NCBI RefSeq assembly: GCF_043641665.1
Contig: NC_092197.1
Span: 17,056,148 to 17,120,147, forward strand
Direction: 5' to 3'
Length of the DNA stretch: 64,000 nt
Source of the DNA: Enoplosus armatus
Taxonomy: Eukaryota; Chordata; Actinopteri; Centrarchiformes; Enoplosidae
The first letter of the stretch is position 1. Every line of letters starts with the position of its first letter. This document shows positions 12,712-31,119 of the stretch, piece after piece. Position numbers and translations under genes: made by a program. The notes below the pieces were generated by a model that did no database searches, was not told the origin of the DNA, and saw only the letters and a program-made list of their open reading frames with translations.

Positions 12712-13168
12712 ATTTGGGAGGAATGAGTCTCACACAAGAGCACCTTCAGTGGGAGACTCATTCCTCCCAAATGCACAACAGAGCGACACAGGAAATCATT
12801 CCTGCCTGTGGCCATCAGACTGTTTAACTCCTCCCTCTGAGTGTCAGACACTCAGGAAAAGACTGGAAATCTGTATCTACCTCACCTGTTCATACACCAC
12901 CTCACTATTTATTCTAAATGTTTAAGTGCAATACATATATAGTCACACACTTCAGTTTTGAAGTGTTATTGTATATATTTTTTACCTCATTTCACTTAAA
13001 TACTGTAAATGTGTATATTTTGTATTTTCTATTTCTTATTTTTATATTTTGTACATACTCTTAGTTCTAAATTATGCTACTTTCTACTCTTGAATGGGAG
13101 CACCGGTACTGTACAATTTCCCCCCGGGGATCAATAAAGTATTTCTGATTCTGATTCTGATTCTGATA
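12712..13168 (+). mobile_element. 5'-truncated LINE 3' end with hairpin at its 5' border and (TCTGAT)n tail
   Basis: The plus strand encodes SFLPVAIRLFNSSL followed by a stop at about 12793-12840, which resembles the C-terminus of a fish non-LTR retrotransposon polyprotein. It is followed by an AT-rich 3' UTR ending in GGGATCAATAAAGTATTTC and a short tandem tail of TCTGAT units. At the 5' border two perfect 20-bp inverted arms (12712-12731 and 12753-12772) flank a 21-nt loop. The element is a dead 3' fragment. Confidence 0.75.
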
Positions 13169-13230
13169 ACTACAGGGTAGGTTGGCTGAGCATGCATTGT
13201 CTTTTACAACAACTCTTACCACTGAAAAAC

Positions 13231-13256
13231 AGATAGATAGATAGATAGATAGATAG
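13231..13256. repeat. (AGAT)n microsatellite
   Basis: About six AGAT tetranucleotide units in a row, shortly after the LINE tail. It has no coding meaning. Confidence 0.9.
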
Positions 13257-14654
13257 GACAAGAACAAATAGAATCCCAAACAGAACAGAATAATAAACAA
13301 ACACAGACAGGGTTATTGGTAAAGTTTCAGAGGCCCTCATGACTTTAACCAGCCTCATATCAGACAATATAACCTCCATTTAAACACGCTTTGGCCAGTG
13401 GGCCACGCTGCGGTGCTGTGTGTGTTTATATGTCCCTGTTTCAGGCGTGCAGGTCTAGTCCTGCAGGAGGAGCATGCTTTACCTATGGTTCAGTGAAAGT
13501 AATAGCAACAACAGTTTTAGACCTTCGCAAACACAGACGCTGTCTATAAACACACTGTATGGCTCCTTTTTAATAATATGCAAGTCATTTACATAGTAAG
13601 ACTTAATCTTCATTGGTCCATGATAACATAACATAACATAATTAATGATTAAGCTATAAGCTAATATCATAAGCTAACAATCTAGGTACTTTTAAAACAT
13701 GATGATGTATTATATCATATTGTGTAATTCCTTTTTAATCATTATGTCATGACATCCAGTGGATAATAATTTGAAATTTAAAGTAAATTGAATCTTTTAT
13801 CAATGTCCAGGAAATATTTGTCCCCAAAGTCCCCAAAACCAGTGTCAAGATTTAAGATATACACACTGTGTCCACAAGATGTCGCCCCTGCACTTCTTCC
13901 CTGGTACAGACCCTCTCCTCCTCCTCAAACTGTTTGTCCACTCTTCAACTCGATGTTTTGTTTTGTTTTTAAACAGGATTTGACAAGTCCACTGTATTTT
14001 CTGAAAACTATTTGCCCAAAATGTATTCAACTGCCCGATTTAGCCATTTCACCAACTCTGCTGCCTACGACACGTGTGACACTGAAGCATCCTGAGAAGA
14101 AATCTGTCTGAATATCGATAATAAGTACAGACTGAGTCAACAGTGTTAATCTCCCAGACTGGTTTGGTGTGTGTTTTGGTGTGTGATGTGGAGGTGCTAC
14201 AGTATCATATGATCTTTTGGCCATTTAAATCTTGCACACAACACACACACACACACACACACATTATTGCGTTAAATCCAGTAAATCAAACATTGTGAGG
14301 TGGATATAGATATGTGGTCCGATTTTTTTGATTGCTATAGTGTCTTTGTGCTTTTTTAGTTTTTTTTTTATATATATATATCTATATCTATATATAGATA
14401 TATGAATACTGTTTGTTTTTAATTTAAAGTTCTTTCTAAGTTCAGCGCAAAAAGGCAGCTGGACGCACATTAATTATCCTTCTTTTAAGGCACTGCAATA
14501 TTCTGCTTAAAAAGTATATTTCTAAACTTAGATTTTAGCCTTTAACCCTCACATTGTTTTTTTCTTCGGAGCACTGGGTGTTATGTGTAACTGTTCCAGG
14601 GACAGCAAAAGGCCCCGTGTTTTTCTACGCAAATTTCCACCTGCAGGTTGGCCT

Positions 14655-14888
14655 TTTCATTGGTTGAAACCACAGTCAGATTCGGCTGCGAAATTATCTG
14701 ATTGAAAATCAGGGAGGGGAGAAAAAGTAAGAGCAACAAGTGTGATGGCTTTACACTGCTTTGCTTTTCTGACTTTTGGGAAAGGATTTTCCTCCGCTGA
14801 GCCGCTTCACACCCAAAGAACAAGGACATTATTATTAGAATCATTATTACTGCAGGTCTGATCGCGACGGGAGGCTGTCCAGTTAACG
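14655..14888 (+). promoter_or_regulatory. gfi1b: Probable gfi1b promoter and non-coding first exon
   Basis: ACG|GTGAGTACC at 14888 is a near-perfect splice donor that precedes no open frame and is 0.45 kb upstream of the coding start, so it likely ends a 5' UTR exon. Just upstream are an inverted CCAAT box (ATTGG, 14659-14663), a RUNX-type AACCACA (14668-14674) and a GATA site (TTATCT, 14694-14699) within 41 bp. GATA and RUNX factors are known regulators of this gene in blood lineages. The start site itself is not visible. Confidence 0.5.
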
Positions 14889-15339
14889 GTGAGTACCTGC
14901 TGACTGTGAAGTCTGAACGCAGTCAGACTCAAACCTTTGCCGACTTTTCTTACTTTTGCACAAATAATAGAATTATTTCAACTGTGATGTCTAACATTTG
15001 CTAATTCAACTTCATGTCTGTAGGCCTGTTCGACTAAGTAGATAGAACAATTATTTACTCAATTAGCGCGAGTTTAATATATGGATACGTTATAATAAAT
15101 ACAATTATTAATGAAGTAATACGCCTACAATTAAAGACTGAAATGATGTAAATTAACTATAAAAGTATCATAAAGATCTTAAGACATTTTTCTTTCTTTC
15201 TTTTTTCTTTTTCTTTTTTTTGTTTTTTGTTACAGAAATGGACTTGATCAGTATTTTATTGGCATCCGTGCTTCGTTTTAGAAACACGTTTAAAGCGTTT
15301 CTGTGTCACTAACGAAATGTTGCTGTGCGCAGGATCATC

Positions 15340-18095
15340 ATGCCCCGGTCCTTTCTGGTGAAAAAGAAAAAGTGCACGTCCTATAATGTTCACCGAGCAT
15401 ACGAGGACGAGCCGAAGGCCCCCGTATGCACAGGTAAGACTGGAAGAAAAGATCCCACCATCTGAATATCTGAGGGAAACAACTGTCAGGACGTTTAGAT
15501 TAGATTGTCTGCTTTTACTGCCTAGTGTCGTTATTTTAAAGCAGCTGCTGGGTTTATATATATATTTGCATGAATTTCTACTTGAGGCAGATTTGAAAAG
15601 GGATACGCATTATTCATGGATATGCTGTTATTGCATCATATATTATAAATTATATTATATATAACATCAGTCTGCCGCTCAGCTTTTCAAGGTTAAATAA
15701 GGAAGGTGTCTCCTATTTCAACAAAATGTCCTCCAAGAGGAACTGCAGGGTTTTGTTTTTATGGAATATAAGTAATTGCCTGCTGTCTAATCACGCAGAA
15801 CCATGTCTTTTGCTTGAATGAATCACACTTTTATTTGTTGTGGATTTGCAGAAGTCCCACCAGAGGTTCAGCGCACAGACTCCTCAGACAGGCCTCAGTC
15901 AGAGGGACAGTCTACCCCTCTGGACCACCGCCTGTTTGAAAAGGAGGAGGCAAAGCTTGAGTGTTCCTTACCTGCTCGCCCAGAACCCACCAGACCCCCT
16001 GTAGCCCCCACACAGCCATACTACCTAAATGGTGAGCTTAGTGCATTTATCTACATTTTTTTTTTCTGCTACACTATAAATTTTATCAGAGAGGTAAAAC
16101 ATGACTTTTTGTGTGCACCCTCAGAGTCTCACGTGGCAGAATTCCCTCCTTACTACAAGCCGTCCTACGCCTGGGAGCCGGTGCCTTCCTCCTACGAGCT
16201 CCGCCAGATGAGCTTCAGCCCCACAGTGCTGCAGCACGCCAGCAACCTGTACGGAACCCACATCAGCCGCAGTCCACAAACTCAGCAGCCTCTGGACTGC
16301 AGCACGCACTACTCCCCCACCTCCAGCACCTACCACTGTATCACCTGTGACAAGGTACACGTCAGCCTCACACCTGCACACGCTGCACAGCCATGAAGAT
16401 TAAAGTGTCAAAATGAAAATGTGAATGCACTGTAGCTGCGTCTGTTATCAGCTAGAAATTCAGTTGAGTTTGTCAGCCGCCTCCATTAATGGACTAACTC
16501 TGCTTTAGGTGTTCTCGACGCCCCACGGACTGGAGGTTCACGTCAGGAGGTCTCACAGTGGAACGAGACCTTTCGGCTGCAACATCTGCAGGAAAACCTT
16601 CGGCCACGCTGTCAGTCTGGAGCAGCACATGAACGTCCACTCTCAGGTATGTGACCTCAAACGCTGCGCAATCTAACAATTTGTAGCGCAGGCTCTATGT
16701 TAAAACTGTCTCTATGTTCTGTTTTCTGAGCAGAACTCCTCATGATGAGTAAACCGATCTTGACGTGTAAAATTGATGGATTGCTCCTTTAAAAATACAA
16801 GTTTCTCCACTGCCTTAAAAGTGGCATTTTCCTGACCTAGTTCTGAGTTAAATTCAAAGTTTGTTCAGTAGTTGCTGAGTTAACTTCACTAAGCATGAGA
16901 CAATGCATTTGATAAAGCTCAGACATTAAGTTCAGTCAGAACTGAATACTTGATTCAGTCATATTGACAAAATGGCTATGAATTTACGTTAAGTTCATTA
17001 AAAGATCACTTGATTTCACTAAACCCCAGGATTAGGTTTTATAGTGTATAACTGTATTAAAAAAAACTTTCTGACCAAATAATCTCACCATAAGGTCACT
17101 TCAGGAGCTTTTGATCATGTCACATGGTCTTCCACAGCACAATGAGTTTGCCAAGTTGTTGTGGAATTGCAGACGTTCGAATGTCGACTTTTTCTCTGTG
17201 TTGGCTTAAAAGTTGAGCTTCGAACTTAGAGGGCCTTTTGTTGACAGCTGCGTTTCTGCGCTTTTGTCTCTGATCAGGAAAAAAGCTTCGAGTGCAAGAT
17301 GTGTGGCAAATCATTCAAGCGCTCCTCCACCCTCTCCACGCACCTGCTCATCCACTCGGACACAAGGCCTTACCCCTGCCAGTACTGTGGCAAGAGGTTC
17401 CACCAGAAGTCTGATATGAAGAAACACACGTACATTCACACCGGTAAGCCACAGTATGCACTTTGTTTTACAGGAGGTGGCTGTATTTTTTATTGGACCA
17501 AAAGAAATAAATGAAACTATCCATGGCTCCTCTTGCTGTAATCATCTGCTTTCCAGGTGCAGCAGGCAGGAATTGTTAACTACTGATAAATCAGAAAAAG
17601 AAACTTAAACAAATGTTCTGTGGATTTGCATATCTGGTTTTCCTGCTTCATGCAGAACTCTGTGAAAGGAACTCTGTGCTGTCGACGTTTGTTGCCAGTA
17701 AATGTTTGACAAATCTGAACTATGGCATGATTCTACGCCCAGAGATGTTAATGAAAACTTTATCGTTCTGGTAAAAAACACATGGCATCGTTTTTGGTAC
17801 GGATGACAAACCTAAAAGTAGTGGAAGAGGTCTTTAGGCAAATTATTTGAAAATGATCCAGTATTTGATTGTGTAGATTTCTCACTGTTCTTTTTTGGGT
17901 GTGTTTTATTTTGTAGGTGAAAAGCCCCACAAATGCCAAGTGTGTGGTAAAGCGTTCAGCCAAAGCTCCAACCTGATCACCCACAGCAGGAAGCACACCG
18001 GCTTCAAGCCGTTTGGATGTGACATTTGTTCCAAGGGCTTCCAACGGAAGGTGGATCTCCGCAGGCACCACGAGAGCCAGCACGGCGTCAAGTGA
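15340..18095 (+). CDS. gfi1b: GFI1B zinc-finger transcriptional repressor
   Basis: GFI1B is a nuclear repressor that recruits LSD1/CoREST and drives erythroid and megakaryocyte development. Coding exons are 15340-15433, 15852-16031, 16125-16354, 16509-16646, 17278-17443 and 17917-18095, giving 328 residues against 330 in human. All junctions are GT..AG and in phase. The N-terminus [11 protein letters not shown] is the SNAG domain that binds LSD1. A proline/serine-rich linker (about 30-160) contains [13 protein letters not shown]. Six C2H2 fingers follow at about 161-184, 190-212, 218-240, 246-268, 274-296 and 302-325, with the family's characteristic [16 protein letters not shown] and [20 protein letters not shown]. 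The start is fixed by the SNAG sequence, which must be N-terminal; the acceptor at 15332 leaves seven leader bases. The short divergent linker and the locus between tsc1 and gtf3c5 favour gfi1b over gfi1. Confidence 0.97.
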
Positions 18096-18122
18096 AGACC
18101 CAACAAGTGTTTGTACTCTTAC

Positions 18123-18128
18123 AATAAA
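18123..18128 (+). terminator. gfi1b: Polyadenylation signal of gfi1b
   Basis: AATAAA lies 28 nt past the stop codon at 18095. A 3' UTR this short would be unusual, and further signals downstream (for example AATAAA near 18503) may be used instead. Confidence 0.45.
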
Positions 18129-18977
18129 TCTCTATTAAAACAATAATCTGATTTTGAAAGGAAGAATAAGGAAGGAGCTGTGAAATCAAATTCTAATTGA
18201 AGTGATTGATTGATTTTACTTCAGAAACCTGTATAAAGAAGAAGTAGTTTAAAAGATTAAAATGTATTAGTTAATATATTGGAAGTAATCTTCTTTTAAA
18301 GATGTGTTTACATGTGGATCAATGGGGAGATGTGTCAATGTCATTTTGATTCAAAATGTGCTTTTTTTGTGTTACACAATTTATTTAAAATATGCTTGAG
18401 CAGTGTTCTGTATGTTGGCTGGAGTCTGTGTGCGAGTTGATGAATACTTTCAACTGAAACAAAGGATGAAATGAGGTCGGAAAGTGGATGGCTGTTCTGT
18501 TGAAATAAAGACACGCAAATTGAGATCCAGTCTACGGTCCTTTGTACCTGAAAGGTAAAATTCATTGCACGCTGTTTGTCTAAGATGTCGTGATGAGCAC
18601 TGTAAACACACTTTTTCTCCCCGTTCTGCTCTTTCTGTGTGTTTTTCTGAGTCACTCTCCTGTCGGAGCAGGATGTAATAACTATGCGACTCTGGCCTCG
18701 GGTGAAAATCTCTTGCGGGAATAGAGATAGTGTGTAATGGAGTAATCCTGTATTCAAATAACACACCTGGAACACCATGCAAATCCAAGGCCAAAGAGCT
18801 GTTCATTCTGTGAGAGTCAACTAGAGAGTGCATGAAGGAAAGTTAGTGATATATTTCATTGGCTTGAGCCTCAGCAGCTTCCTCGTTATAACATGAGAGG
18901 CAAAACCAGCTCTATAATCTCAGTAAAAATCAATCAGAATTGCACAAACTGTCAGCTAGACCATTATGAATTTTGGC

Positions 18978-19010
<33 letters not shown>

Positions 19011-21659
19011 GCATAGCTGTTTGGCTTTTTACAGTGCACTGGGCCAAATGGGATACAGGGATTAATAAGAGGCTGTGGAAAGGGGATTGATTACTTAGTC
19101 AACTGTCACCACACCCAGTCAGCCTGTTGGATTTACTTCAACAAACAAATGGTGGCTCTAACGAAGACTCACCACCTTCCTCAAACATCAAAACCTGTTA
19201 GGAAATTAAGCAGCTTGAGGCAAATCAGATCATCACCTGGGCCTTTTAAATCTGACAAGAACTGGATGAAGTGTAGTCAGAATTTATAAAAACAACTTTT
19301 TTAAGGATAAATTGGACCAACTGCTGATGTAACGTCATGATGACAGCACGTTTTTTTGCAGCTTAATGGATCCTGAATGGGATCAAAGGCTTACGTAGGT
19401 CATCAGGATCATATAGAAATGAAAATAATAATAATTTCACCAAAAGTGCAAAAGCGTATTCACCCATGTCGTGTCAGGGGAAAGTCACTGCAGCGGAAAT
19501 CAGTGTTTGCACAGGGGAGAGAGCAGACATGAGGGCTTACTGTCTGGCAAACAAATCTGAGGTCTTTATGCAAAATGTGTTGATATTGCAACGGGGTCCG
19601 TTGTGATCCTCTGCAACAGTTAGACCTGCTGCGGCATCCTGTGCATGAGGTGACGGAGCAAATCACAATCCCGCACAGGTAACCGACAGAAAAAGAGAGA
19701 GAGACAGGATCATCTTGGGTGCGACTGAACAAACAGGACATGGGTCCTGAAAGGGGAGGGGCGGTGCTGAAGGATGGGTTTGGGGTGGGGGTGGGGGGGG
19801 GCTGTTAGCCTGGGGAAAAACGGGAAAAAGTGTGCATGTCCGCATGCACCTGAAACATTCCTTCACCGGTGTACGGGTGCACGGGTGTGAAGAGCTTCAT
19901 GAGGTGGAGGTTATCCAGCCCTTGTTTATTTGCATATGTGTCTTGCCTGAGGTGTTGTGGTATCCTTAAAGTTGCAATTGATTTTCACACTGAGCTTCAC
20001 CTGGGAACAGGCCAGAGAGCAGCTCCTGAAAGTGTCAGAGGCTGCATGAAAAGGCACATTGAGCCAACAACAGGAAACCATTTGAATATATTTCTATTAA
20101 AGCATTGTTTGCAGTGTGACAGATGCCATGTTGCTGCGAGTTACTGCCTGAACAGTGGAGAAGCAGCACAACCTGACACCAGAAACACACCAAATCTGTT
20201 CCATCCAGCAAAGACCAACCAACAACAACAACAACAAAAAAAAATCAAGACTCAAACGTTAGTGTCTTAAAACACTGTCTCTCTGTCACACACATACACA
20301 AACACACACATACCTGGCAAAGAAATGGGGTACAGAGCTGAAATTTGTTTTGCAAATTGGCTCTATGCAAATGAGCCCTGGCCAGTACTGTGGAAACGCT
20401 GCAGGAGGCGAAGATGGCTGAACACGCCCGAGGCCATCCATGACACATTCATGTAAGGCAGAGCGGGAGATCCCCGGGGAGGGCCACTCTCTCCCTGTGA
20501 GATCAAAGAAATGTCACAGGCGTCTGCTGTTGTGAGAGACCTGCCACTAAATAAACCTTTTGTCACAACTTGTGTCTCCAACTGGCTCTTGTTTTGGACA
20601 TAAACGTTACCAAAACAAAATCACTTCTACAGTCGTAGGACTCAGATTGGTTCTGTTTCTACGTTGAACGTGATTCCACGTCAACTGTGTCAGCAATGTG
20701 GGATTCAAATGATTTGTCTCTCATGTCTCTCTGTGTTTATTACAACCTTTGAAACATAAACCCTTCCTGTTCTTTTGTAAGACTGCATTTGACAGAGCAG
20801 CATGTTATGAAATGAGAGAAATAACACAGATATTGTAGACTCTCTGAGACGGTTTGAAATTTGAATTCCGGGCATGTTTGGCTTTTATTACAAAATCTAA
20901 TCAGACATCATTTTTATTCAAGGAAAGAAGCCAGAAAAGATGTAGCTGCAAATAAGTAGGCCTACAAATCTGTATGAGAAGTGTTATGATAAAAAAGTAT
21001 AAAAACAGTACCTGTAACAGTACCAGTCACTAAAGCTGCTGCCATAGTGCTTTCACAGAATATGTCTGTGCAAAAAAATACTATATTTCACAAATGATTG
21101 AAATGTAGAGAATATAAATATAGATATTCTATATTTAAAAGTGAGAAACAAAAGGATTTGGAACATCCAACAGAAAGAAGCTGGAAAACTTTGGTCATTT
21201 AAAGTGGTCCAGAACTCATTTTATTAATAAAAAGCACTTTTTAAGTCAGTGTTGAATGAAATGCCAGTGATCCATCACTTTGTTTTTAAAACCGGCAGAA
21301 TAATCCCAACAGAAAAATAAACTGTCAGCAGATTTCCTCTGCATGACTGGACACAGGAAGATACCGCGTGATCACGTCCGCTGCTGTCACACAGCGTGGG
21401 GGTGTGATGCTGTTTGATTGCCAGTGAGGCACTGTGTTGTGGTCCAGCGCTGTCCTGCCCTCCCAGAGATAACTGTGGTGATGACGCGTACAAAAGGCCA
21501 CGCCCACGCCCCCCAAGTGTCATACGAGAGTGACGAGAGCAAAAGATAAACATTTCCTGTGGTTGCTTTTTCTGGGATTGAATCATCTGTTTTACAAGTA
21601 TAGACAACAAGACGTGGTGCCTTCAAGTTACATCCAGTTATCATTATACAAATCAAGAG

Positions 21660-21660
<1 letters not shown>

Positions 21661-21695
<35 letters not shown>
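21661..21695. repeat. (CA)n microsatellite
   Basis: About 17 uninterrupted CA units. It produces spurious repetitive reading frames on both strands. Confidence 0.95.
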
Positions 21696-21698
<3 letters not shown>

Positions 21699-22223
21699 GC
21701 ATGAAACCAAGAAAAAAACCCAACTTGCCAACTTAGAAGACGCTCATGAACATATGTCTACAAGTGGGAGGCTCAGAGATCATTTTAAGTTTAGTGGCTG
21801 TATGGTGACGTTTAATGACCTTTGAACACTTGAACACCAACTCTCCATCAAGCACTGGCGCCCAGTTAAGACCCAGTTTACATTCATGCTTTTATTTTGT
21901 TGCAAAATATTAGTATAACGGCACACCAGAAAAGTGGTAAGTGCTGATACTGATTGAGGCATCCTGCGGTCTTGGTCGTGAGCCATGTGGTGAGTTGTAT
22001 CCCACATGCCCTTCTCTCTGTCCCTGTGTTTCCCCGTCAAAACGGTCTGATAAAGCCAAACAATAAGTGCCATAAAAATGGCACTTTTTCATGAGAAAGA
22101 CTTGATGTGGCTCAGTAATGAATTGTAATTTATTATATTTTATTTATAGATTGTGTTTAATCTTTTCTTACATTTTCCCAGGGAAATTTGAAAGCAACAT
22201 CATTGCAAGCAGATAGTCTGCTG

Positions 22224-22782
22224 CAGTGGTTCCCAACCTGGGGAGAGGGTCGTCCCCTTTGGGTCGCAAGATAAATCTGAAGGTTGGTGAGACGATGAAC
22301 GGGATAGGAAAGCAGAAAAACAGCATTTAGGCTTCTTAAATTTAGATTTATTGTTACAAACACTCCCCAGGTCTTTCTTGTTGCCGTATCGTTCTGTTCG
22401 TTGGTCCGCTACTTTGGTCCAAAATGAAATATCTCAACAACTATTGGATGGGTAGCCAAGACATTTCGTACTGACGTTCATAATCCGCAGAGGATGAATC
22501 CTAATAAACTTCCCCTGACTTTTCCTCTAGCTCGATCATCAAAATTTTAACGACAAAATACCTCCCAAAGCTAATAACATTCCCATCAGCCTCAGCTGTA
22601 CTTTGCGTTTCATGTTAATTAGCAAATGCTATCGTTCTAACACGCTAAACTAACATGGCAAACATTCATATCTCGATGACATCAGCATGTTAGGATTGTC
22701 ATTGTGATAAAACAGGGAAACAAAATCAAGTAGACAGTGCTTTCTTTCAGGGGTCACAAGCCGTAAGGGTTGGGAGCCATTG
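22224..22782. mobile_element. hAT-like non-autonomous element
   Basis: The left end CAGTGGTTCCCAACC and the right end, read inverted, CAATGGCTCCCAACC differ at two of 15 positions and carry the CAGTGGTTC(C/T)CAACC start typical of fish hAT elements. The interior has the common fish words CTCAACAACTATTGGATGG, AGAGGATGAATCCTAAT and CTAACACGCTAAACTAACATGG. No transposase frame is present. The flanking octamers (GTCTGCTG and TACTCTTC) do not match, so the target duplication is eroded or the ends are slightly off. Confidence 0.6.
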
Positions 22783-23189
22783 TACTCTTCTGTACGGTAG
22801 ATCTTAGCATTTTGAGAGTTGCACGTGATTACAAATGTAATGTTTGCGCAGTTGCGTGACAGTCGAGGGAATATCTTCACATCAAAGCCACTTATTGAAT
22901 AAATTCAAAGAGTGCAGCCAAAGCAATCAACCATGATGATCTTTCATTTTGCCTACAGAAAATGACTAGACTCCGTAGGTGTGGCCTAATGTCTACATCA
23001 CACATCCAAATATGGCCATACATACAGGGAGCCTTTCAGACAGCTGCAGGTCCAGAGGTTGGAGGAGCAGGAGCTGAGGGATGACAGTAGAAGGGATATG
23101 CTGAGTGAGAGGTCAGAGTGAGTGGGAGCAAGGAGGGGGGGGTTGAAATCTGAGGGCAGCAGGCTCTTTCAGGGTAAGCCGGGCGGTGG

Positions 23190-23240
23190 AGACTGTCTGA
23201 TAACCTTATCATGGCTTCCCCACACTGTAACGGCTGGAAC
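23190..23240. promoter_or_regulatory. Candidate haematopoietic regulatory element downstream of gfi1b
   Basis: TGATAACCTTATCA (23198-23211) is a perfect inverted pair of GATA sites separated by CC, and a MYB-type TAACGG is at 23228-23233. It lies 5.1 kb downstream of the gfi1b stop and 2.3 kb upstream of gtf3c5. Mammalian Gfi1b is known to use GATA-bound downstream enhancers. Function here is inferred from motifs alone. Confidence 0.3.
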
Positions 23241-25530
23241 AGGCCAGCAGAGCTGCAGGGAGGAGCGGACAGGCCCTCGACTGAGATAGTACCAAGAGCT
23301 GGACGAGTATTCAATGGACGAGGGCCCCCTGGAGACAGAGAGAGAGAGAAAAGAAAGACAGAACGAGAAAGATCATCAAAATCCTTACCTCACCACAGTA
23401 CGCAACAGATTGTCAGTCAAAGCCTTGTGTTTTTTTTTTTCTTCTGTCCCCTCCTCTTTATATCCCTCCCACAAAACACTGAGCTTCATAACATTATGAC
23501 AGGCCAGGCTGAACGTCGCCATTTATGTTTTTATTGAAGCTCAGATAGCGTTCACAAAGCTGCGACAGTTGTATGCTTCCATATATGGGAGTCTGTACAA
23601 CAGAACATAATAAACCCACATAGTTAACATCGAGAAAAAATAGCCAGTAGTTTAATGTTTCCTATTATCCTCAAGTCTGCTCCAGTGTTGTGGTAGTTCC
23701 CTTGCGCTCAGTATTCACAGTCACAGTGAGCCATGTATGTCACTTACAGAGCCATCGCTAACGTTATTAATTGCACCTGTGCCTTTGCCGCTATGACATG
23801 TCATAAGACGAGATGAGAAAATCACTATCGGTTTCATCTCTGTGTATCTGGTACAGAGATTTATTCAGGAGCTGCTTAGCCCAGCTTAAAACACAAACAA
23901 AGAATATATATATATGTTTTTCAAGAACTCTGGTTGTCTTATTTACTTTACACATGGCAAGCTACACACCAACACATCCAAGAGACATGTGGCTTTATGT
24001 CAGGTAGAGGTAATCCCACTGTGAGGAGAGAACATTTGAGCCTTTTGCACGGGGACACTGGTCCCAGTGCCCGTACCTTAAACAATAATGTCTTCGTGTT
24101 GTCTGTGTGCATGTTTGATTTCTACATGTGTGAAATAAACAAGATGCAAATGTGTCGTTGTTGGAAGGCGTGTTTTTCCACTTACTGCTTTTCATGTTTA
24201 AGCTGAACTAGGCTAAACATGTCCCACACCTGTCCCTGGACTGGATGCACAGAGATGAAATACAGTGTAACCAACAGCTTGATAATTCATTAATTAGTTG
24301 CAGTTCAACATCTAGCACATGAGAGCCAACCATAAGCAGCCAGCATCACATTCTTGAGCTGACCTCCAAGTAGGGAAGTTATTTATCTCTACTTTCAGCT
24401 GCATATTTTCCACACAGACATATGACAGAACACGAGATGGCTATAGGCCCACATTGTTAAAAAAGAAAAGAAAAAAAAAGATTCAGTGTTAAGCCTTGTG
24501 GTCCCTTAAAGGCATGAGAAAAGAAGACAAACTAGAATCAAAGTAAACACGGTGTCACTTCAGAGTGTAATTGCGTATATGTAACAGCATCTTAAATAAC
24601 TTGGTAAACACACAGACACAACTGTTTCTTCAGAGTCCTCTTTCTTCTCTGAGGGGGTTGACAGTCTGTTGACAGTTTCTGGGAGGGACAGCAGACAAAT
24701 CCTCTTTACTAAGGTCCCTCTGACAACAGTGGATGTCTCCTTCTGACAATACAACTATACTGTTAGTGGCTGTTAAAATACTCAGTCCTTGGTATAAAAT
24801 GATAATACGCAGACAGATCGTTCACATAGACATGGAGCATTCAAGAATATTCAATTACAGCTGTTGTTTAACTTTGATGGAGCCAAATTCCATCATTCCC
24901 ACATTTCCTTCATCGACTGCATTTTGTTTGGTTTTACACCGCCACCACGTGGCCAAATGTGTACATTGACTTCACTGTGTCAGCTACATGTTGTTTTCAA
25001 ATTGCAAATAAAAGACGAACTGACGATGGAAGGGTCAGTGAACACACATCACGTACAAGTATGAGATGTTATTTGCATATTTAACTATGTAATATTGAAG
25101 AAGCATATAAAGAAAGGAGAAAATACTAATAAAAAGGGGCTAATTTCCAATACAACCCAGAAGAGGATTCTTGCTGACTTCTTGGAATGTCACTGAGCTA
25201 TAAGACACTTTCTCAATGATGGCAAAATTGTTCTATTTAAATGTTGTTGACAACTTGAATGTGTTTTGTTTCATTTTTATTTTGACTTTAACTGCACGCC
25301 TTGTTGATATCGACACAAAAAACAGAGGAACGCCGGAGTCCGGGTAAATAAATGCTGCGGAACTACATGTGTGCGCTAGCGTTTCCGCCCGGCGTTATTT
25401 TGCACTTGGACTTACACTCACGCTGCTTTAACGGCAGCAGTGTTTTTGAGCGGGTTTACTGACTTATAGTTGATGGTTCCATTACATAGTTGTTTATGCC
25501 TGCTTAAATATCGCCATTAAAAGAGCCAAT

Positions 25531-30995
<5,465 letters not shown>

Positions 30996-31090
30996 CAAAA
31001 AACAACCGTTGTCATGACATTAATCGTGACTGTTAATATTTTCCATTATTCGTTTCTGTAAAAGGTGAATTATTTTTTGAGTTGTATGTA

Positions 31091-31096
31091 AATAAA
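31091..31096 (+). terminator. gtf3c5: Polyadenylation signal of gtf3c5
   Basis: AATAAA lies 96 nt after the stop codon at 30995, in an AT-rich short 3' UTR. No competing signal is closer. Confidence 0.6.
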
Positions 31097-31119
31097 AAAG
31101 GAAGTATTTCTAGTATTTC

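Larger units (their letters stand above)
11406..14640. other. tsc1-gfi1b intergenic spacer
   Basis: This spacer separates the divergently oriented tsc1 and gfi1b. Besides the MITE at 11738-12210, the LINE fragment at 12712-13168 and the AGAT repeat, it has a (CA)n run at 14241-14262 and an imperfect TATATATCTATATC palindrome at about 14369-14402. No exon is visible. Confidence 0.6.
18129..25530. other. gfi1b-gtf3c5 intergenic spacer (7.4 kb)
   Basis: No gene is supported. It contains (CA)n runs at 18979-19006 and 21661-21695, a hAT-like non-autonomous element at 22224-22782, a candidate GATA-palindrome element around 23190-23240, and poly-pyrimidine runs. ORFs here are short and lack any family resemblance. 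A stretch at about 23765-23810 (ACCTGTGCCTTTGCCGCTATGACATG) recurs in diverged form at about 28740-28775, indicating another dispersed repeat. Confidence 0.55.
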
